From Deltaproteobacteria bacterium (lineage in GTDB: Bacteria; Myxococcota_A; UBA9160; UBA6930): a DNA stretch of 64,000 nucleotides. Of the stretch, positions 53,092 through 62,648 are shown in pieces. A program made the position numbers and the translations under genes. Below the pieces are notes generated by a model. It made no database searches and was not told the origin of the DNA. It saw only the letters and a program-made list of their open reading frames with translations. Positions within the stretch are counted from its first letter, which is position 1; each line of letters starts with the position of its first letter. The DNA lies in NCBI GenBank assembly GCA_028817435.1, contig JAPPPQ010000005.1, forward strand, positions 129,408 through 193,407, read 5' to 3'.

Positions 53092-53230
53092 CGGCAACCC
53101 GGGGCTCGGGAGTGGCCGAGGCCAGCTCCTTCGCACAGGTTCCGCAGGCGAGCGCGCCCGATGCCGCCTGCGAAGCCCAGCCAGGTTGGCTCCACGAGAG
53201 ATAAGACACTGCACGGGGCGTGCCAGTTCC
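53067..53230 (-). ncRNA. Candidate structured small RNA ending in the strong terminator
   Basis: Leftward of a perfect -10 (TATAAT at 53373-53368, minus strand), the interval has no convincing gene but has nested complementary segments. CTTCGCA (53175-53169) pairs with TGCGAAG (53136-53130); CGCAGGCG (53172-53165) pairs alternatively with CGCCTGCG (53150-53143); and AGCCA-ACC-TGGCT forms a small hairpin near 53180-53192. The 3' end is the strong terminator. The transcript could begin near 53200 or 53361. No match to 6S, SRP, tmRNA or RNase P consensus was found by eye. The class is unknown and the RNA is unproven. Confidence 0.3.
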
Positions 53231-53346
53231 CGCAGCGGCGCGGGCGGCGGCGGCAGGGCGCGAAAAGTCCGCGAAATGGCCGGCTGAGTGGGGCGGGGCG
53301 GGCTTGGGGGCGCGGCGGGCGCAGCCTGCGGCGGCGGGCGCAACAA

Positions 53347-53375
53347 TTGGTGGCGGCAGGCGCAATAATTATAGA
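53347..53375 (+). promoter_or_regulatory. Promoter of the TonB-dependent receptor gene
   Basis: TTGGTG (53347-53352), an exact 17-base spacer and TATAGA (53370-53375) on the plus strand. The gene starts at 53441 with GAGGAG before it. A second -10-like TATGCT lies at 53396-53401. The minus strand of the same spot reads TATAAT (53373-53368), so divergent transcription is possible. Confidence 0.55.
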
Positions 53376-53440
53376 CAGGGCGGCCCGGGGGGAGATATGC
53401 TTTTGCCGCAGCCACACCCGTTGCAGATGAGGAGACGATC

Positions 53441-56368
53441 ATGCCCCGCGCCCACCGCCTTTCCCCCCGCCACCGCGCGCGGGCCGCTCTGCGGCCGGCG
53501 CTGTTCGCACTCGCCGTTTTCTGGGGCGGGCTGCCAGCGGCGGCGCAGGACGCCGGGGACTTCTCGGGAATCGAGGAGATCGTCGTGACCGCCGAGCGCC
53601 GCGAGCAGCGCATCCAGGATCTGGGGCAGGCGATTACGGCGCTGGGCGCCGAGGATCTGGACCGCCTGAACATCGAGGACATCCACGACCTGCAATACCA
53701 GGTGCCCTCGCTGCAGGTGACGGGCGGGCTGCCGCGGCCCACTTTGCGCGGCATCGGCCAGGACATCGTGGCGCCCTCCGCCGATCCGGGCTTCATCCTG
53801 CACATCAACGGCGCTTATGTGTATCAGATTGCCACCGCGCTGCAGGGCTTCACGGATATGGAGCGGGTGGAGGTGCTGCCGGGGCCCACCGGCATTGAGT
53901 ATGGCCGCGCCACCACGGGCGGCAGCGTCAACTACATCTGGAAGAAGGCGCGGCTGGACGAGCGGGAATTCTCCGGCGATCTGCAGGCCGGCAGCTTCGA
54001 CAGCGCGCGCGGACGCGCCGCGCTGAATGTGCCGCTCTCCGGAAACCTGGCGCTGCGAGTCGCCGCATCGCGGGTGCTGGCGGCCAAGCCCACCAGGGCA
54101 TTCGGAGAGGGCGGGGGCGACCCGTTGAAGCTGCAGAACAATGCACTCGGGGCCGGCGGCGCGCTGCGCACGAGCTTCCACTACCAGCCCACCGCGAACT
54201 TCAACGCCGACCTGATTCTGCAGTGGACCCGGGACACGGATCCCGGCGCCAAGGCGCGCATTGCAGCGCCCTGGCCCGAGCACCCCGCCGGCCGCAGCAC
54301 GCTCTTCGGCGGCGCGCCGGACTACACCGGCGCAGTGCCGAACAACGGCGATCCCCACACCATCTTCATAGATGGCGACCACAACCAGCGCTACGAAACG
54401 GCCTGGGCGCAGCTTTTGATGGAGTGGGAGATCGGCAGCTTCACGCTGCACTCGAATTCCACCTACCAGTATTGGACCTACGACATAGACACCGACTGGG
54501 ACGGCTCCAATATCCGCGCCGAGCGGCTGCTGCTGAGCGCCAAGGACATCGGCTGGTCGCAGGAATTTTCCATCTCTTCCAATTGGAAAGCGCCGCTGCG
54601 CTTCCTGGCCGGCGCAAACATTCAGGTGAACAATGCGCCCGGCGTCCGGCTGCCCATCTACGACTATCAGCAGGCGGCGGCGGCGGCGAACTTCGTGATC
54701 TTCGACGCCTTCAATGTAAACGCGGCGGCCGGCGGCCCCCAGGTTGCCAACATCTGCGGGCCGGACGGGAATCAGCCCTGCGTGTTCAACGCGCTGCCGG
54801 AGAACAAGGCGCAATTCGACCTGGATGCGGATACCGAGACCACCCTCTACGGAATCTTCGCCAAGGCCGATTGGGATATTACCAAGACGCTGCGGCTCTC
54901 GGTGGGCGCGCGCTACAGCTACACCGAGCGCGACTGGACGGACCGCTCCCTCTTCGATGTTTTTACCGAACCCTACGATGTAGCTTTCAACAACGGCGTG
55001 GTGCCGTTGGCAACCACCTGCCCTGCGGGCCTCTTCCCCGCCGGGACGCGGCCCGCCGCCGGCGTCGGCAACGCCGATCCGATGGTGCGGCTCAACGAAG
55101 CGGCCTGCCTCGGCGCCTATGCGGCGGCAGTCTGGCCGGGGTTGGTGGCCGCAAACCTGGCGGCGCTGGGGGGATTCACCGGCGATACGCCGCAGGCCGC
55201 CATCGCCGCCATGGGCGCGGCCCTGGCCGGCGGCAACTTCGGGGCGCTCAGCGCGCAACAGGCGCAACTGGCAGGGCAGCTTCTGCCGCTGCTCACCAAT
55301 CCGGCGGCTGCGCCCAGCCCCCTGAACGCCGGGAATGTCGCCTACCTGACCCGGGTCGGCCCGGGTTCCCTGAACAATCCGCCCACTGCGCCGGGCGGCG
55401 ATCCGAACACCTATGCGCCCTGCGACAATCCGCGCAGCGGCGTCGCCGTTCTCGGCTGCAACCCGCAGGACCGCCGCAGCTCGCTGAATCTCAAGCGAAG
55501 CTGGAGCTCTCTGGACGGCCTGGTGCGGCTCGAATACCGCCCCAAAGCCGGGCTGCTCTTCTATGGCTATGCCGCCACCGGCGAGCGCCACGGCGGCTTC
55601 AACTGGTTCGAGGCGCGGCCCTTCAAGCCCGAGGAGATTGTGGCCTACGAGGCGGGCGCAAAAACCGAGTGGCTGAACCGGACGCTGATCGTGAACGGCA
55701 CCGCCTTCTACTACGACTACGCCGAGAAGTTCGTCTCGACGGTGCTGGGCAATGTCACCACCACGCAGAACATCGGCGGTGCCCGGGTCATGGGCGTGGA
55801 GCTCAGCGTGCAATACCAGCCGACCCCGAGCCTGCGCGTAAACGCCAGCCTGGGCTGGCTGGATTCGGAGATCCTCGACGATTACTTCACCGAGGACAAC
55901 GGCATCCGCCCCGGCAACGAGAACGGCTACTGCCCGGGCAACCGCGCGGGCGACCAGCACGGCGGCGGGCCGACCTGCGGCAACGGGGCCGACAGTGCGC
56001 CGCAGATCAACCTGAAGGGCAACCCGCTGCCGCGCTCGCCGGAGTGGAGCATTGCGGTGGGCGTGGAATATTCCTTCCCGCTGCGCAGCGGCGCCACGGT
56101 GACGCCCCGCCTGGATGTGGCGTGGCGCGATTCCTACAACCTCGGCCAATACAACAACCTCCTCGACCACCAGGATTCCTACACGAAGACCGACCTGCGG
56201 CTGCGCTACACCACCCGCGGCGGGCAGTGGTATGCCGAAGCCTATGTCGAAAATCTGGAGGACGAGGACTCCGTGCGCACCCAGTTCGAGTCGCGCACCG
56301 TGCATCCGCAGTTCTACCTGGCGGCGCCCCGCATCTTCGGCGCGCGCGTGGGCTGGGATTTCCAGTAG
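53441..56368 (+). CDS. TonB-dependent outer-membrane receptor
   Basis: The 975-residue protein has a signal peptide (to about residue 34, AAAQD). A TonB-box-like stretch IEEIVVTAERREQ starts the plug domain (about 40-180: LQVTGGLPRPTLRGIG, VEVLPGPTGIEYGRATTGGSVN). A 22-strand barrel should fill the rest, ending RIFGARVGWDFQ with aromatic-Gln instead of the usual terminal Phe. Such receptors take up siderophores, vitamin B12 or carbohydrates. No transport genes flank it, so the ligand is unknown. GAGGAG precedes the ATG. The long Ala/Asn-rich segment around 540-620 (GGFTGDTPQAAIAAMG and on) is an insertion in an extracellular loop. Confidence 0.93.
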   Translation: MPRAHRLSPRHRARAALRPALFALAVFWGGLPAAAQDAGDFSGIEEIVVTAERREQRIQDLGQAITALGAEDLDRLNIEDIHDLQYQVPSLQVTGGLPRPTLRGIGQDIVAPSADPGFILHINGAYVYQIATALQGFTDMERVEVLPGPTGIEYGRATTGGSVNYIWKKARLDEREFSGDLQAGSFDSARGRAALNVPLSGNLALRVAASRVLAAKPTRAFGEGGGDPLKLQNNALGAGGALRTSFHYQPTANFNADLILQWTRDTDPGAKARIAAPWPEHPAGRSTLFGGAPDYTGAVPNNGDPHTIFIDGDHNQRYETAWAQLLMEWEIGSFTLHSNSTYQYWTYDIDTDWDGSNIRAERLLLSAKDIGWSQEFSISSNWKAPLRFLAGANIQVNNAPGVRLPIYDYQQAAAAANFVIFDAFNVNAAAGGPQVANICGPDGNQPCVFNALPENKAQFDLDADTETTLYGIFAKADWDITKTLRLSVGARYSYTERDWTDRSLFDVFTEPYDVAFNNGVVPLATTCPAGLFPAGTRPAAGVGNADPMVRLNEAACLGAYAAAVWPGLVAANLAALGGFTGDTPQAAIAAMGAALAGGNFGALSAQQAQLAGQLLPLLTNPAAAPSPLNAGNVAYLTRVGPGSLNNPPTAPGGDPNTYAPCDNPRSGVAVLGCNPQDRRSSLNLKRSWSSLDGLVRLEYRPKAGLLFYGYAATGERHGGFNWFEARPFKPEEIVAYEAGAKTEWLNRTLIVNGTAFYYDYAEKFVSTVLGNVTTTQNIGGARVMGVELSVQYQPTPSLRVNASLGWLDSEILDDYFTEDNGIRPGNENGYCPGNRAGDQHGGGPTCGNGADSAPQINLKGNPLPRSPEWSIAVGVEYSFPLRSGATVTPRLDVAWRDSYNLGQYNNLLDHQDSYTKTDLRLRYTTRGGQWYAEAYVENLEDEDSVRTQFESRTVHPQFYLAAPRIFGARVGWDFQ

Positions 56369-56409
56369 GCCGCGCGGGCCGCGAGCGGCGCGCGGCTTCG
56401 GCGGGCTGC

Positions 56410-56415
56410 TATGCT
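56410..56415 (+). promoter_or_regulatory. -10 element (TATGCT) of pepP
   Basis: TGCTATGCT (extended -10 with TG) ends 6 bases before the ATG at 56422; a leaderless transcript is predicted. Confidence 0.5.
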
Positions 56416-56421
56416 GCGCCC

Positions 56422-57744
56422 ATGTTTGAGGCAAGGCGCAGCCAATTTCTTTCGGCGCTGGGAGCCTGCGGGGTGGCCATTGTGCAGGGCGCGCGGCCGG
56501 CGCGGCGCTCGAACGATACGGAGTATCCCTTCCGCCAGGACAGCGATTTCCACTATTTGACGGGCTTCGATCACCCGAACGCGGTGGCGGTCTTCCGCAG
56601 CGGCGGCCCCGGCTACACCCTGTTTGTGGAGCCGCGGGATGCCGAGGCCGAGACCTGGAACGGCTACCGCCCCGGAGTGGAGGGCGCGCTGCGGGAGCAC
56701 GGCGCGGACCAGGCGCACCCCATCGCAGAGCTTCCGCAGCGGCTGCCGGCGCTGCTGGCGGGCTGCCGCCGCCTTTACCATGCGCTGGGACTCGACGCGG
56801 CCCTGGACGCGCAGATCATCGGCATGGCGGAGACGCTGCGCCAGCGCTCGCGGGATGGCGAAAACCCGCCCGAGGCCATTGCGGATCCGCGGGGCATTTT
56901 GCACGAAATGCGGCTGCGCAAGGAGCCCGGCGAAATTGAGTTGCTGCGCCGCGCCGCGGCAATTACCGCCGAAGCGCACCGCGAGGCGGCGGCGCTGGCC
57001 TGGCCGGGGCGCTTTGAATACGAAATGGAGGCGCAACTGCTCTGCGGCTTCCGGCGCAGGGGCGCTGCGGGACCCGCCTACGGCAGCATTGTCGGCGGCG
57101 GCCCCCGCGCCACCACCTTGCACTATGTGCAAAACGATCAGCCCCTGGCAGCGGGCGAAGTGGTGCTGGTGGACGCCGGCTGCGAGCTCGAGGGCTACGC
57201 CTCGGATGTGACGCGCTGCTATCCGGTGGGCGGGCGCTTCGCCCCGGCGCAGCGCGCCATCTACGACCTGGTGCTCGAGTCTCAGCGCGCCGCGCTGGAT
57301 GCGGTGCGGCCCGGCGCCACCCTGCCGGCGGTGCATCAGGCGGCGCTTGCGGTGCTGGCGCGCGGCATGATCGAACTCGGCCTGCTCCAGGGCACGCCGG
57401 AGCAGGTAATTGAGCAGAAAAGCTACGCCCGCTACTTCATGCACGGCACCTCTCACTGGATTGGCCTGGATGTGCACGATGTGGGCGCTTACGCGCAGGA
57501 GGGCGCGCCCCGGCGGCTCGAAGCCGGCATGGTCTTCTCGGTGGAGCCCGGCCTCTATGTGCCGCAGGAAGATGCAGAGGCTCCGGCAGAATTGCGCGGC
57601 ATTGGCATTCGCATTGAGGACGATGTGGTGGTGACCTCTGCGGGCTGCGAAAATTTGAACGCCGCAATTCCGAAAGAAGCGCCCGCCGTGGAGGCTTGGG
57701 TGCAGGCGGGAGAAGCAACCGCGCCCGCGCAGCGGGCGAACTGA
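56422..57744 (+). CDS. pepP: Xaa-Pro aminopeptidase (aminopeptidase P)
   Basis: The 440-residue M24B enzyme removes N-terminal residues before proline. Its N-terminal domain has [18 protein letters not shown]. The pita-bread fold supplies the five metal ligands: Asp in [16 protein letters not shown] (two), His in [16 protein letters not shown], and Glu in [10 protein letters not shown] and GIRIEDDVV. The start is the ATG at 56422, 53 bases after the receptor stop. The acs-like gene follows after 13 bases. Confidence 0.93.
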   Translation: MFEARRSQFLSALGACGVAIVQGARPARRSNDTEYPFRQDSDFHYLTGFDHPNAVAVFRSGGPGYTLFVEPRDAEAETWNGYRPGVEGALREHGADQAHPIAELPQRLPALLAGCRRLYHALGLDAALDAQIIGMAETLRQRSRDGENPPEAIADPRGILHEMRLRKEPGEIELLRRAAAITAEAHREAAALAWPGRFEYEMEAQLLCGFRRRGAAGPAYGSIVGGGPRATTLHYVQNDQPLAAGEVVLVDAGCELEGYASDVTRCYPVGGRFAPAQRAIYDLVLESQRAALDAVRPGATLPAVHQAALAVLARGMIELGLLQGTPEQVIEQKSYARYFMHGTSHWIGLDVHDVGAYAQEGAPRRLEAGMVFSVEPGLYVPQEDAEAPAELRGIGIRIEDDVVVTSAGCENLNAAIPKEAPAVEAWVQAGEATAPAQRAN

Positions 57745-57757
57745 GAGGAGGCGAACT

Positions 57758-59701
57758 TTGCCGGATATCGAATCCCTGCTGGAAGAGAAGCGCGTCTTCA
57801 AGCCGCCGCGGGATTTCGCGCGCGCTGCAAACTGGAAGCGCAAGCAGGTGGCGGAACTGCGCCGGCTCGGGCAAAAGCCCGAGCGCCTGTGGGCGAAGCT
57901 GGCCCGGGAGCAAATCGCCTGGTTCTCGCCCTGGAAGAAGGTGCTGGACTGGAAGCCGCCCTTCGCCAAGTGGTTCGTCGGCGCCAAGACGAATGTCTCC
58001 TACAACTGTCTGGACCGGCACATCCAGGGCTGGCGCCGCAACAAGGCCGCCATTCTCTGGGAGGGCGAGCCCGGCGATACGCGCACCATTACCTACGCCG
58101 AACTGCACCGGGAGGTCTGCCGCTTCGCCAATGTGTTGAAGGGCCTGGGCGTGAAGCGCGGCGACCGCGTCGCGATCTATATGCCGATGCTTCCCGAGCT
58201 GGCCATTGCCATGCTGGCCTGCACGCGCATTGGCGCGCCGCATTCCATTGTCTTCGGCGGCTTTTCTGCCGAGGCGCTGCGCGACCGCATTCAGGACGCC
58301 GGGGCGCGGGTGGTGGTCACCTCTGACGGCGGCCACCGGCGCGGCGCGCCCTTCCCCATCAAGCAGACGGTGGACCAGGCCTGCGCTGAAGCGCCCGGCG
58401 TGGAGAAGGTGGTGGTGGTGCGGCGCACCGGGCAGCCCGTCGAAATGAAGCCGGGGCGCGACCTGTGGTGGCACGAAGAGATGAAGCAGGCCAGCGCCAA
58501 GTGCCCGCCCGCCAAGCTCGATTCCGAACACCCGCTCTTCATCCTCTACACCAGCGGCACCACGGGCCGGCCCAAGGGCATTCTGCACAGCACCGGCGGC
58601 TATCTCACCCATGTGACCGCCACCGCCCGCGCCGTCTTCGATTTGCGCGACGAGGACATTTACTGGTGCACGGCGGATATCGGCTGGATCACCGGCCACT
58701 CCTATGTGATCTACGGCCTGCTCTCAAACGGCGCCACCACGCTGATGTTCGAAGGCGCGCCCACCACGCCCGGCCCGGACCGCTTCTGGGACATCATTGA
58801 GCGCTGGGGGGTCACCATCTTCTACACGGCGCCGACGGCGATACGCACCTTCATCCGCCTGGGCGACGAACACCCGAAGAAGCACGATCTCTCCTCGCTG
58901 CGATTGCTGGGCACGGTGGGCGAGCCCATCAACCCCGAGGCGTGGATGTGGTATCACCGCGTGATTGGCGGGGGGCGCTGCCCCATCGTGGACACCTGGT
59001 GGCAGACGGAAACCGGCGGCATCATGATCGCGCCGCTGCCCGGCGCCACCGATACCAAGCCCGGTTCGGCCACGCTGCCCTTCCCCGGCGTGCACGCGGC
59101 CATTCTGGACGAGCAGGGCGAGCCCGTATCGCCGCCCCATGGCGGCTTCCTGGCAATTACGGCGCCCTGGCCCGGCATGCTGCGCGGCATTTGGGGCGAC
59201 CGCAAGCGCTTCGTCGAAACCTACTGGAGCAAGTGGCGCAACACCTACTTCCCCGGCGACGGCGCGCATCGGGACCGGCGCGGCTACTTCTGGATCATGG
59301 GCCGCATTGACGATGTGATGAATGTCTCGGGTCACCGCATCGGCACCATGGAGGTGGAAAGCGCCATTGTCGCCCACGCCGATGTGGCCGAAGCCGCGGT
59401 GGTGGGACGCCCCGACGAGATCACCGGCACCGCCATCGTGGCCTTTGTGACGCCGCGCAGCCATGTGGCCGGCGGCGAGGCGCTGCAGCGCGGCATCCGC
59501 GCGCAGGTGGCGAAGCAGATCGGCGCCATCGCCAAGCCCGCCGAGATTCGCTTCACCGAAGCGCTGCCCAAGACCCGCTCGGGCAAGATCATGCGCCGCC
59601 TGCTGCGCGACATCGCCGCCGGCGGCGCACCGGCGGGCGACACCAGCACCTTGGAGGATTTCAGCGTGCTGGCCAAGCTGCGCGAGAGCGAGGAGGACTG
59701 A
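57758..59701 (+). CDS. Acetyl-/propionyl-CoA synthetase family enzyme
   Basis: The 647-residue acyl-CoA synthetase activates a short-chain acid with ATP and CoA. Motifs: [35 protein letters not shown] and [11 protein letters not shown] (its Lys is the one acetylated for control in Acs). Overall length and the [17 protein letters not shown] segment match Acs/PrpE. It starts at TTG 57758, supported by GGAGG 6 bases earlier; no better start exists. It ends one base from the convergent serine-hydrolase gene. Acetate versus propionate preference is not decided. Confidence 0.9.
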   Translation: MPDIESLLEEKRVFKPPRDFARAANWKRKQVAELRRLGQKPERLWAKLAREQIAWFSPWKKVLDWKPPFAKWFVGAKTNVSYNCLDRHIQGWRRNKAAILWEGEPGDTRTITYAELHREVCRFANVLKGLGVKRGDRVAIYMPMLPELAIAMLACTRIGAPHSIVFGGFSAEALRDRIQDAGARVVVTSDGGHRRGAPFPIKQTVDQACAEAPGVEKVVVVRRTGQPVEMKPGRDLWWHEEMKQASAKCPPAKLDSEHPLFILYTSGTTGRPKGILHSTGGYLTHVTATARAVFDLRDEDIYWCTADIGWITGHSYVIYGLLSNGATTLMFEGAPTTPGPDRFWDIIERWGVTIFYTAPTAIRTFIRLGDEHPKKHDLSSLRLLGTVGEPINPEAWMWYHRVIGGGRCPIVDTWWQTETGGIMIAPLPGATDTKPGSATLPFPGVHAAILDEQGEPVSPPHGGFLAITAPWPGMLRGIWGDRKRFVETYWSKWRNTYFPGDGAHRDRRGYFWIMGRIDDVMNVSGHRIGTMEVESAIVAHADVAEAAVVGRPDEITGTAIVAFVTPRSHVAGGEALQRGIRAQVAKQIGAIAKPAEIRFTEALPKTRSGKIMRRLLRDIAAGGAPAGDTSTLEDFSVLAKLRESEED

Positions 59702-59702
59702 G

Positions 59703-61007
59703 TCAGTCGGCGATGGCCTGATACACCAGGGCCTCGAAATCCTCTCGAATCGGCACCGCGTTGCCGCGCTGCATGAGCTGAATCATCAGCACCGCGGTCA
59801 GCTCCTCCTGGGGATCCACGAAATACCAGGTGCCCGCCGCGCCGCCCCAGCCGTTCTGGCCCACCGAGCCGAGGCTGGCGTTGAGCCCCGGATCTTCCAC
59901 CACCGCAACGCCCAAGCCGAAGCCGCGGCCCGCGAAGAAGAAGCGCTCGCCGAATGCGTTGCGCGCCGGGCGCTCTTCGGGAAACAGCGCGTTTCGCGTC
60001 ATCAGCTCCACGGTTTTGCGCGAGAGCAGGCGCGTGCCGTCCGCCGCCACGCCGCCCGCGAGAATCATGCGGGCGAAGCGCAGATAATCGTCCGCCGTGG
60101 AGACCAGGCCGCCACCACCGGAGGCGAAAGCGGGGGGCTCGGCGTAGGTGGATTGATCGGGGTGGTCCACAATCACGCGCTTGCCGCTCTTGGGATCGAG
60201 GGCGTAGTTGACGGCAAAGCGCGGCAGCTTTGCTGCCGGCACCCAAAAGGCGGTGTCCTCCATGCCCAGGGGGGCGAAGATGCGCTGGCGCAGGAACTCG
60301 GCAAAGGGCATTCCCGAAACGCGCGCCACCAGCACGCCCAGCACATCGGTGGAAAGGCTGTAGTGCCAGCGCGTGCCCGGCTCGTAGGCCAGCGGAATCT
60401 CGCCCAGCATTTTCATGGCCTCATCGCTGCCGATTTTCTCGTTTGCGCCGCGCACGCCGCTCTCTTCGAGGGCCTTCTTCAGCGGGCCCTCTGCGGTGAA
60501 GCTGTAGGCCAGGCCCGAGGTGTGGGTGAGCAAATCTCGCACGGTGATGGGAGTTTTTGCGGGCGCGGTGTCTGCCAGCGGCCCCGCCGGGTCGCGCAGC
60601 ACGCGCGGATTCTCGAGTTCGGGCAGCCACTCGTCCACCGCATCCGTGAGCCGCAGTTTTCCCTCTTCGTGCAGCATCAGCACCGCAACGCTGGTAATGG
60701 GCTTGGTCATGGAGTAAATGCGGAAGATGGTGTCGCGCTGCATGGGGCGCTGCTGCTCCACATCCTGCCAGCCCAGCACATCGCTGTGCACCAGCCGGCC
60801 CCGGCGGTGCACCAGCGTCACCACGCCGGAGATGAGCCCGCCCTTCACATACTCCTGCATATCGTCAGTGAGCCGCGCCAGGCGCTCGCTGGAAAAGCCC
60901 GCCTTCGCCGCGGCGCCCGGGGCGGGCGCGCCCTGCGAGCAATCGCCGCCGCAAGAAGCAGCCAAGGCAAACAGGCCGACGGCGAACAGGGCAGTGAAAC
61001 GCTGCAT
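59703..61007 (-). CDS. Serine hydrolase, class C beta-lactamase/esterase type
   Basis: The 434-residue protein has a signal peptide with Cys19 at the end (ALAASC), possibly a lipoprotein box. The catalytic Ser-x-x-Lys is SMTK at 99-102. LLTHTSGLAY and a later Tyr motif (WHYSLSTD) support the EstB/AmpC-like fold. GGAGG lies 8 bases before the ATG at 61007. It is the last gene of a minus-strand operon of catabolic appearance and may hydrolyse an ester or lactone in the periplasm; a true beta-lactamase role is less likely from context. Confidence 0.85.
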   Translation of the reverse strand: MQRFTALFAVGLFALAASCGGDCSQGAPAPGAAAKAGFSSERLARLTDDMQEYVKGGLISGVVTLVHRRGRLVHSDVLGWQDVEQQRPMQRDTIFRIYSMTKPITSVAVLMLHEEGKLRLTDAVDEWLPELENPRVLRDPAGPLADTAPAKTPITVRDLLTHTSGLAYSFTAEGPLKKALEESGVRGANEKIGSDEAMKMLGEIPLAYEPGTRWHYSLSTDVLGVLVARVSGMPFAEFLRQRIFAPLGMEDTAFWVPAAKLPRFAVNYALDPKSGKRVIVDHPDQSTYAEPPAFASGGGGLVSTADDYLRFARMILAGGVAADGTRLLSRKTVELMTRNALFPEERPARNAFGERFFFAGRGFGLGVAVVEDPGLNASLGSVGQNGWGGAAGTWYFVDPQEELTAVLMIQLMQRGNAVPIREDFEALVYQAIAD

Positions 61008-61104
61008 GGATGAAACCTCCTCAGCCGCAGTCCGCGCGGCCCGTCGAAAGTGCGAAAACCCGCTCCCGGTCAAAGGAACTCCGCCGGCTCGGGATGGGAA
61101 GCGA

Positions 61105-61740
61105 TCAGGCTGTCGCCGCGGCGAGATCCTCGTGAATCTCCATGACGCGCTCGAACATGGTGCGGCCCGCCTGGACCAGCAGCGCCTTCTCTTCTGCGGT
61201 AAAGGGCTGGGCGTCGAGGGCGGCCTTGAACTTTTCCCAGAGCCGCCGCTGGTTTTTGCCGTAGGGATCCAGCGTGCGCAATCCGTCGCCGCCGTTGAGA
61301 CCCCACGCGGCGCGCAGCTTCTTCGCCACATAGCGGTTGCCGTTGTTGGCGCCTTCGCGCACATAGTGCAGCCCCAACAGGGCGAGGGGAGCGCTGCGGC
61401 GCGCGCGCTCAATGGCCTCCAGCATGGCCTTCACCCCCGGCGTGGGCTCTGCCTGCGCGGAAGCCCCGTAATGGGCCAGATCTTCGTCGTAGTAGGGGCC
61501 CTGAAGCTGAATGTCCTCGACGAGGGCCTTGAGGCCGGGGATGGAGTCGCGGTGCTCGAGGATTGCCGCATCCAGCGCCTTGTTCCAGATGGCATCCTGA
61601 CAGAGCATCCGGGCGAACTCATCCCGAGTCATTTCGCCAGAGGTCATGCGCACCGGCAGCCGGCCCCGCTCCGCCTTGTCGTGGAGATCGGCGCAGCCCT
61701 CTTTCATCATCCGGCTCAGCGGCAGATCGCTCGCGCTCAT
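61105..61740 (-). CDS. Haem-oxygenase-like protein
   Basis: The 211-residue helical protein carries the candidate haem ligand His20 in CADLHDKAERG and a later LLGLHYVREGANNGNRYVAKKL that resembles the distal-helix Gly-rich segment of haem oxygenases. Haem oxygenases open haem to biliverdin, iron and CO, but the same fold also serves diiron oxidases, and the neighbours (SDR, decarboxylase-like, amidohydrolase) are not haem genes. A strong GGAGG lies 6 bases before the ATG. Its real substrate is open. Confidence 0.7.
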   Translation of the reverse strand: MSASDLPLSRMMKEGCADLHDKAERGRLPVRMTSGEMTRDEFARMLCQDAIWNKALDAAILEHRDSIPGLKALVEDIQLQGPYYDEDLAHYGASAQAEPTPGVKAMLEAIERARRSAPLALLGLHYVREGANNGNRYVAKKLRAAWGLNGGDGLRTLDPYGKNQRRLWEKFKAALDAQPFTAEEKALLVQAGRTMFERVMEIHEDLAAATA

Positions 61741-61760
61741 GGTTTCCCTCCCAGCCGCCG

Positions 61761-62645
61761 TCACCACATGGAATCGGGGACGGGGTTGCGGCCCTGCAGC
61801 ACATTCTCCACGCGCCGGCGAATCTGCTCGTCGCCTTCCGGGGTGCCGCTGCGGATGAAGAAGCGATCCTGCTGCAGGCCCTCGAACAACTGCTCCGCCA
61901 CCTCTTCCGGCGAGGTGGTCTGGAACTCGCGGCCCGCCTGCTCCGCCCAGCCGCGCATGGTGTCCAGGGTGACGGCCTCCGTCGCCTGCGGCACCTCTCT
62001 GGCGAACTCCCGGGGGCGGTTGCGGCGCGAATCGAAGATTTTGGAGGAGACCACATACGGCCCCGGATAGAGCACCGAGGCGCGGAGCTGCGCCTTCTGC
62101 AACACAAACTGCAGGTGCAGCGTCTCGGTAATGGAACTTACCGCGGCCTTGCTCGCCGAGTAGATGGGCGTGCTCGGCACCAGCATCAGGCCGCCGTTGC
62201 CCGAGGAGGTGTTCACCACATGGCCCGGCTCGCCGTGGGCCAGCATGCCGGGCACAAAGGCGCGCAGGCCGTGAATTACGCCCCAAATGTTGACGGCGAA
62301 GGTCCAGCCCCAATCCGAAAGCGGCAGATCCCAGAGCGGCACATCCTCGTGTGCGCCAATGCCGGCGTTGTTGCACAGCACATGCACCTTGCCGTGCATT
62401 TCCACGGCGCGGCGCGCCAGCTCGGCGACGCTCTCGTATTGGATCACATCGCAGTGCACGCCGGTCACGGAGCCGGACGCCGTGGACTCGCTCGCCAGGG
62501 CGCGGGCGGTTTCCTGCAGCGCCGCCTCTTCCACATCGGCCAGCACCACATGCATGCCCGCCCGCGCCAGGCGCGCGCCGACGGCGCGGCCAATGCCGCT
62601 CGCGCCGCCGGTCACCACCGCCGTCCGGCCCTCGAATTCGCGCAT
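61761..62645 (-). CDS. Short-chain dehydrogenase/reductase
   Basis: The 294-residue Rossmann-fold oxidoreductase has TGGASGIG (12-19), the NNAG motif at 92-95, Ser147/148, and the catalytic Tyr162 and Lys166 (YSASK). Asp37 in LADVEE suggests NAD rather than NADP. The C-terminal region (EFQTTSPEEVAEQLFEGLQQDRFF) is typical of classical SDRs acting on hydroxy-acyl or steroid-like substrates. Its start is 3 bases after the stop of the ADC-like gene, so they are co-translated. Confidence 0.92.
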   Translation of the reverse strand: MREFEGRTAVVTGGASGIGRAVGARLARAGMHVVLADVEEAALQETARALASESTASGSVTGVHCDVIQYESVAELARRAVEMHGKVHVLCNNAGIGAHEDVPLWDLPLSDWGWTFAVNIWGVIHGLRAFVPGMLAHGEPGHVVNTSSGNGGLMLVPSTPIYSASKAAVSSITETLHLQFVLQKAQLRASVLYPGPYVVSSKIFDSRRNRPREFAREVPQATEAVTLDTMRGWAEQAGREFQTTSPEEVAEQLFEGLQQDRFFIRSGTPEGDEQIRRRVENVLQGRNPVPDSMW

Positions 62646-62648
62646 GGC

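Noticed and set aside
53092-53230. 6S RNA, small SRP RNA or tRNA in the rnd downstream region
   Set aside because: The GGAAGGAAGC core of SRP RNA, the T-loop of tRNA and the 6S bubble pattern were looked for by eye and not found, so only an unassigned structured RNA is proposed.
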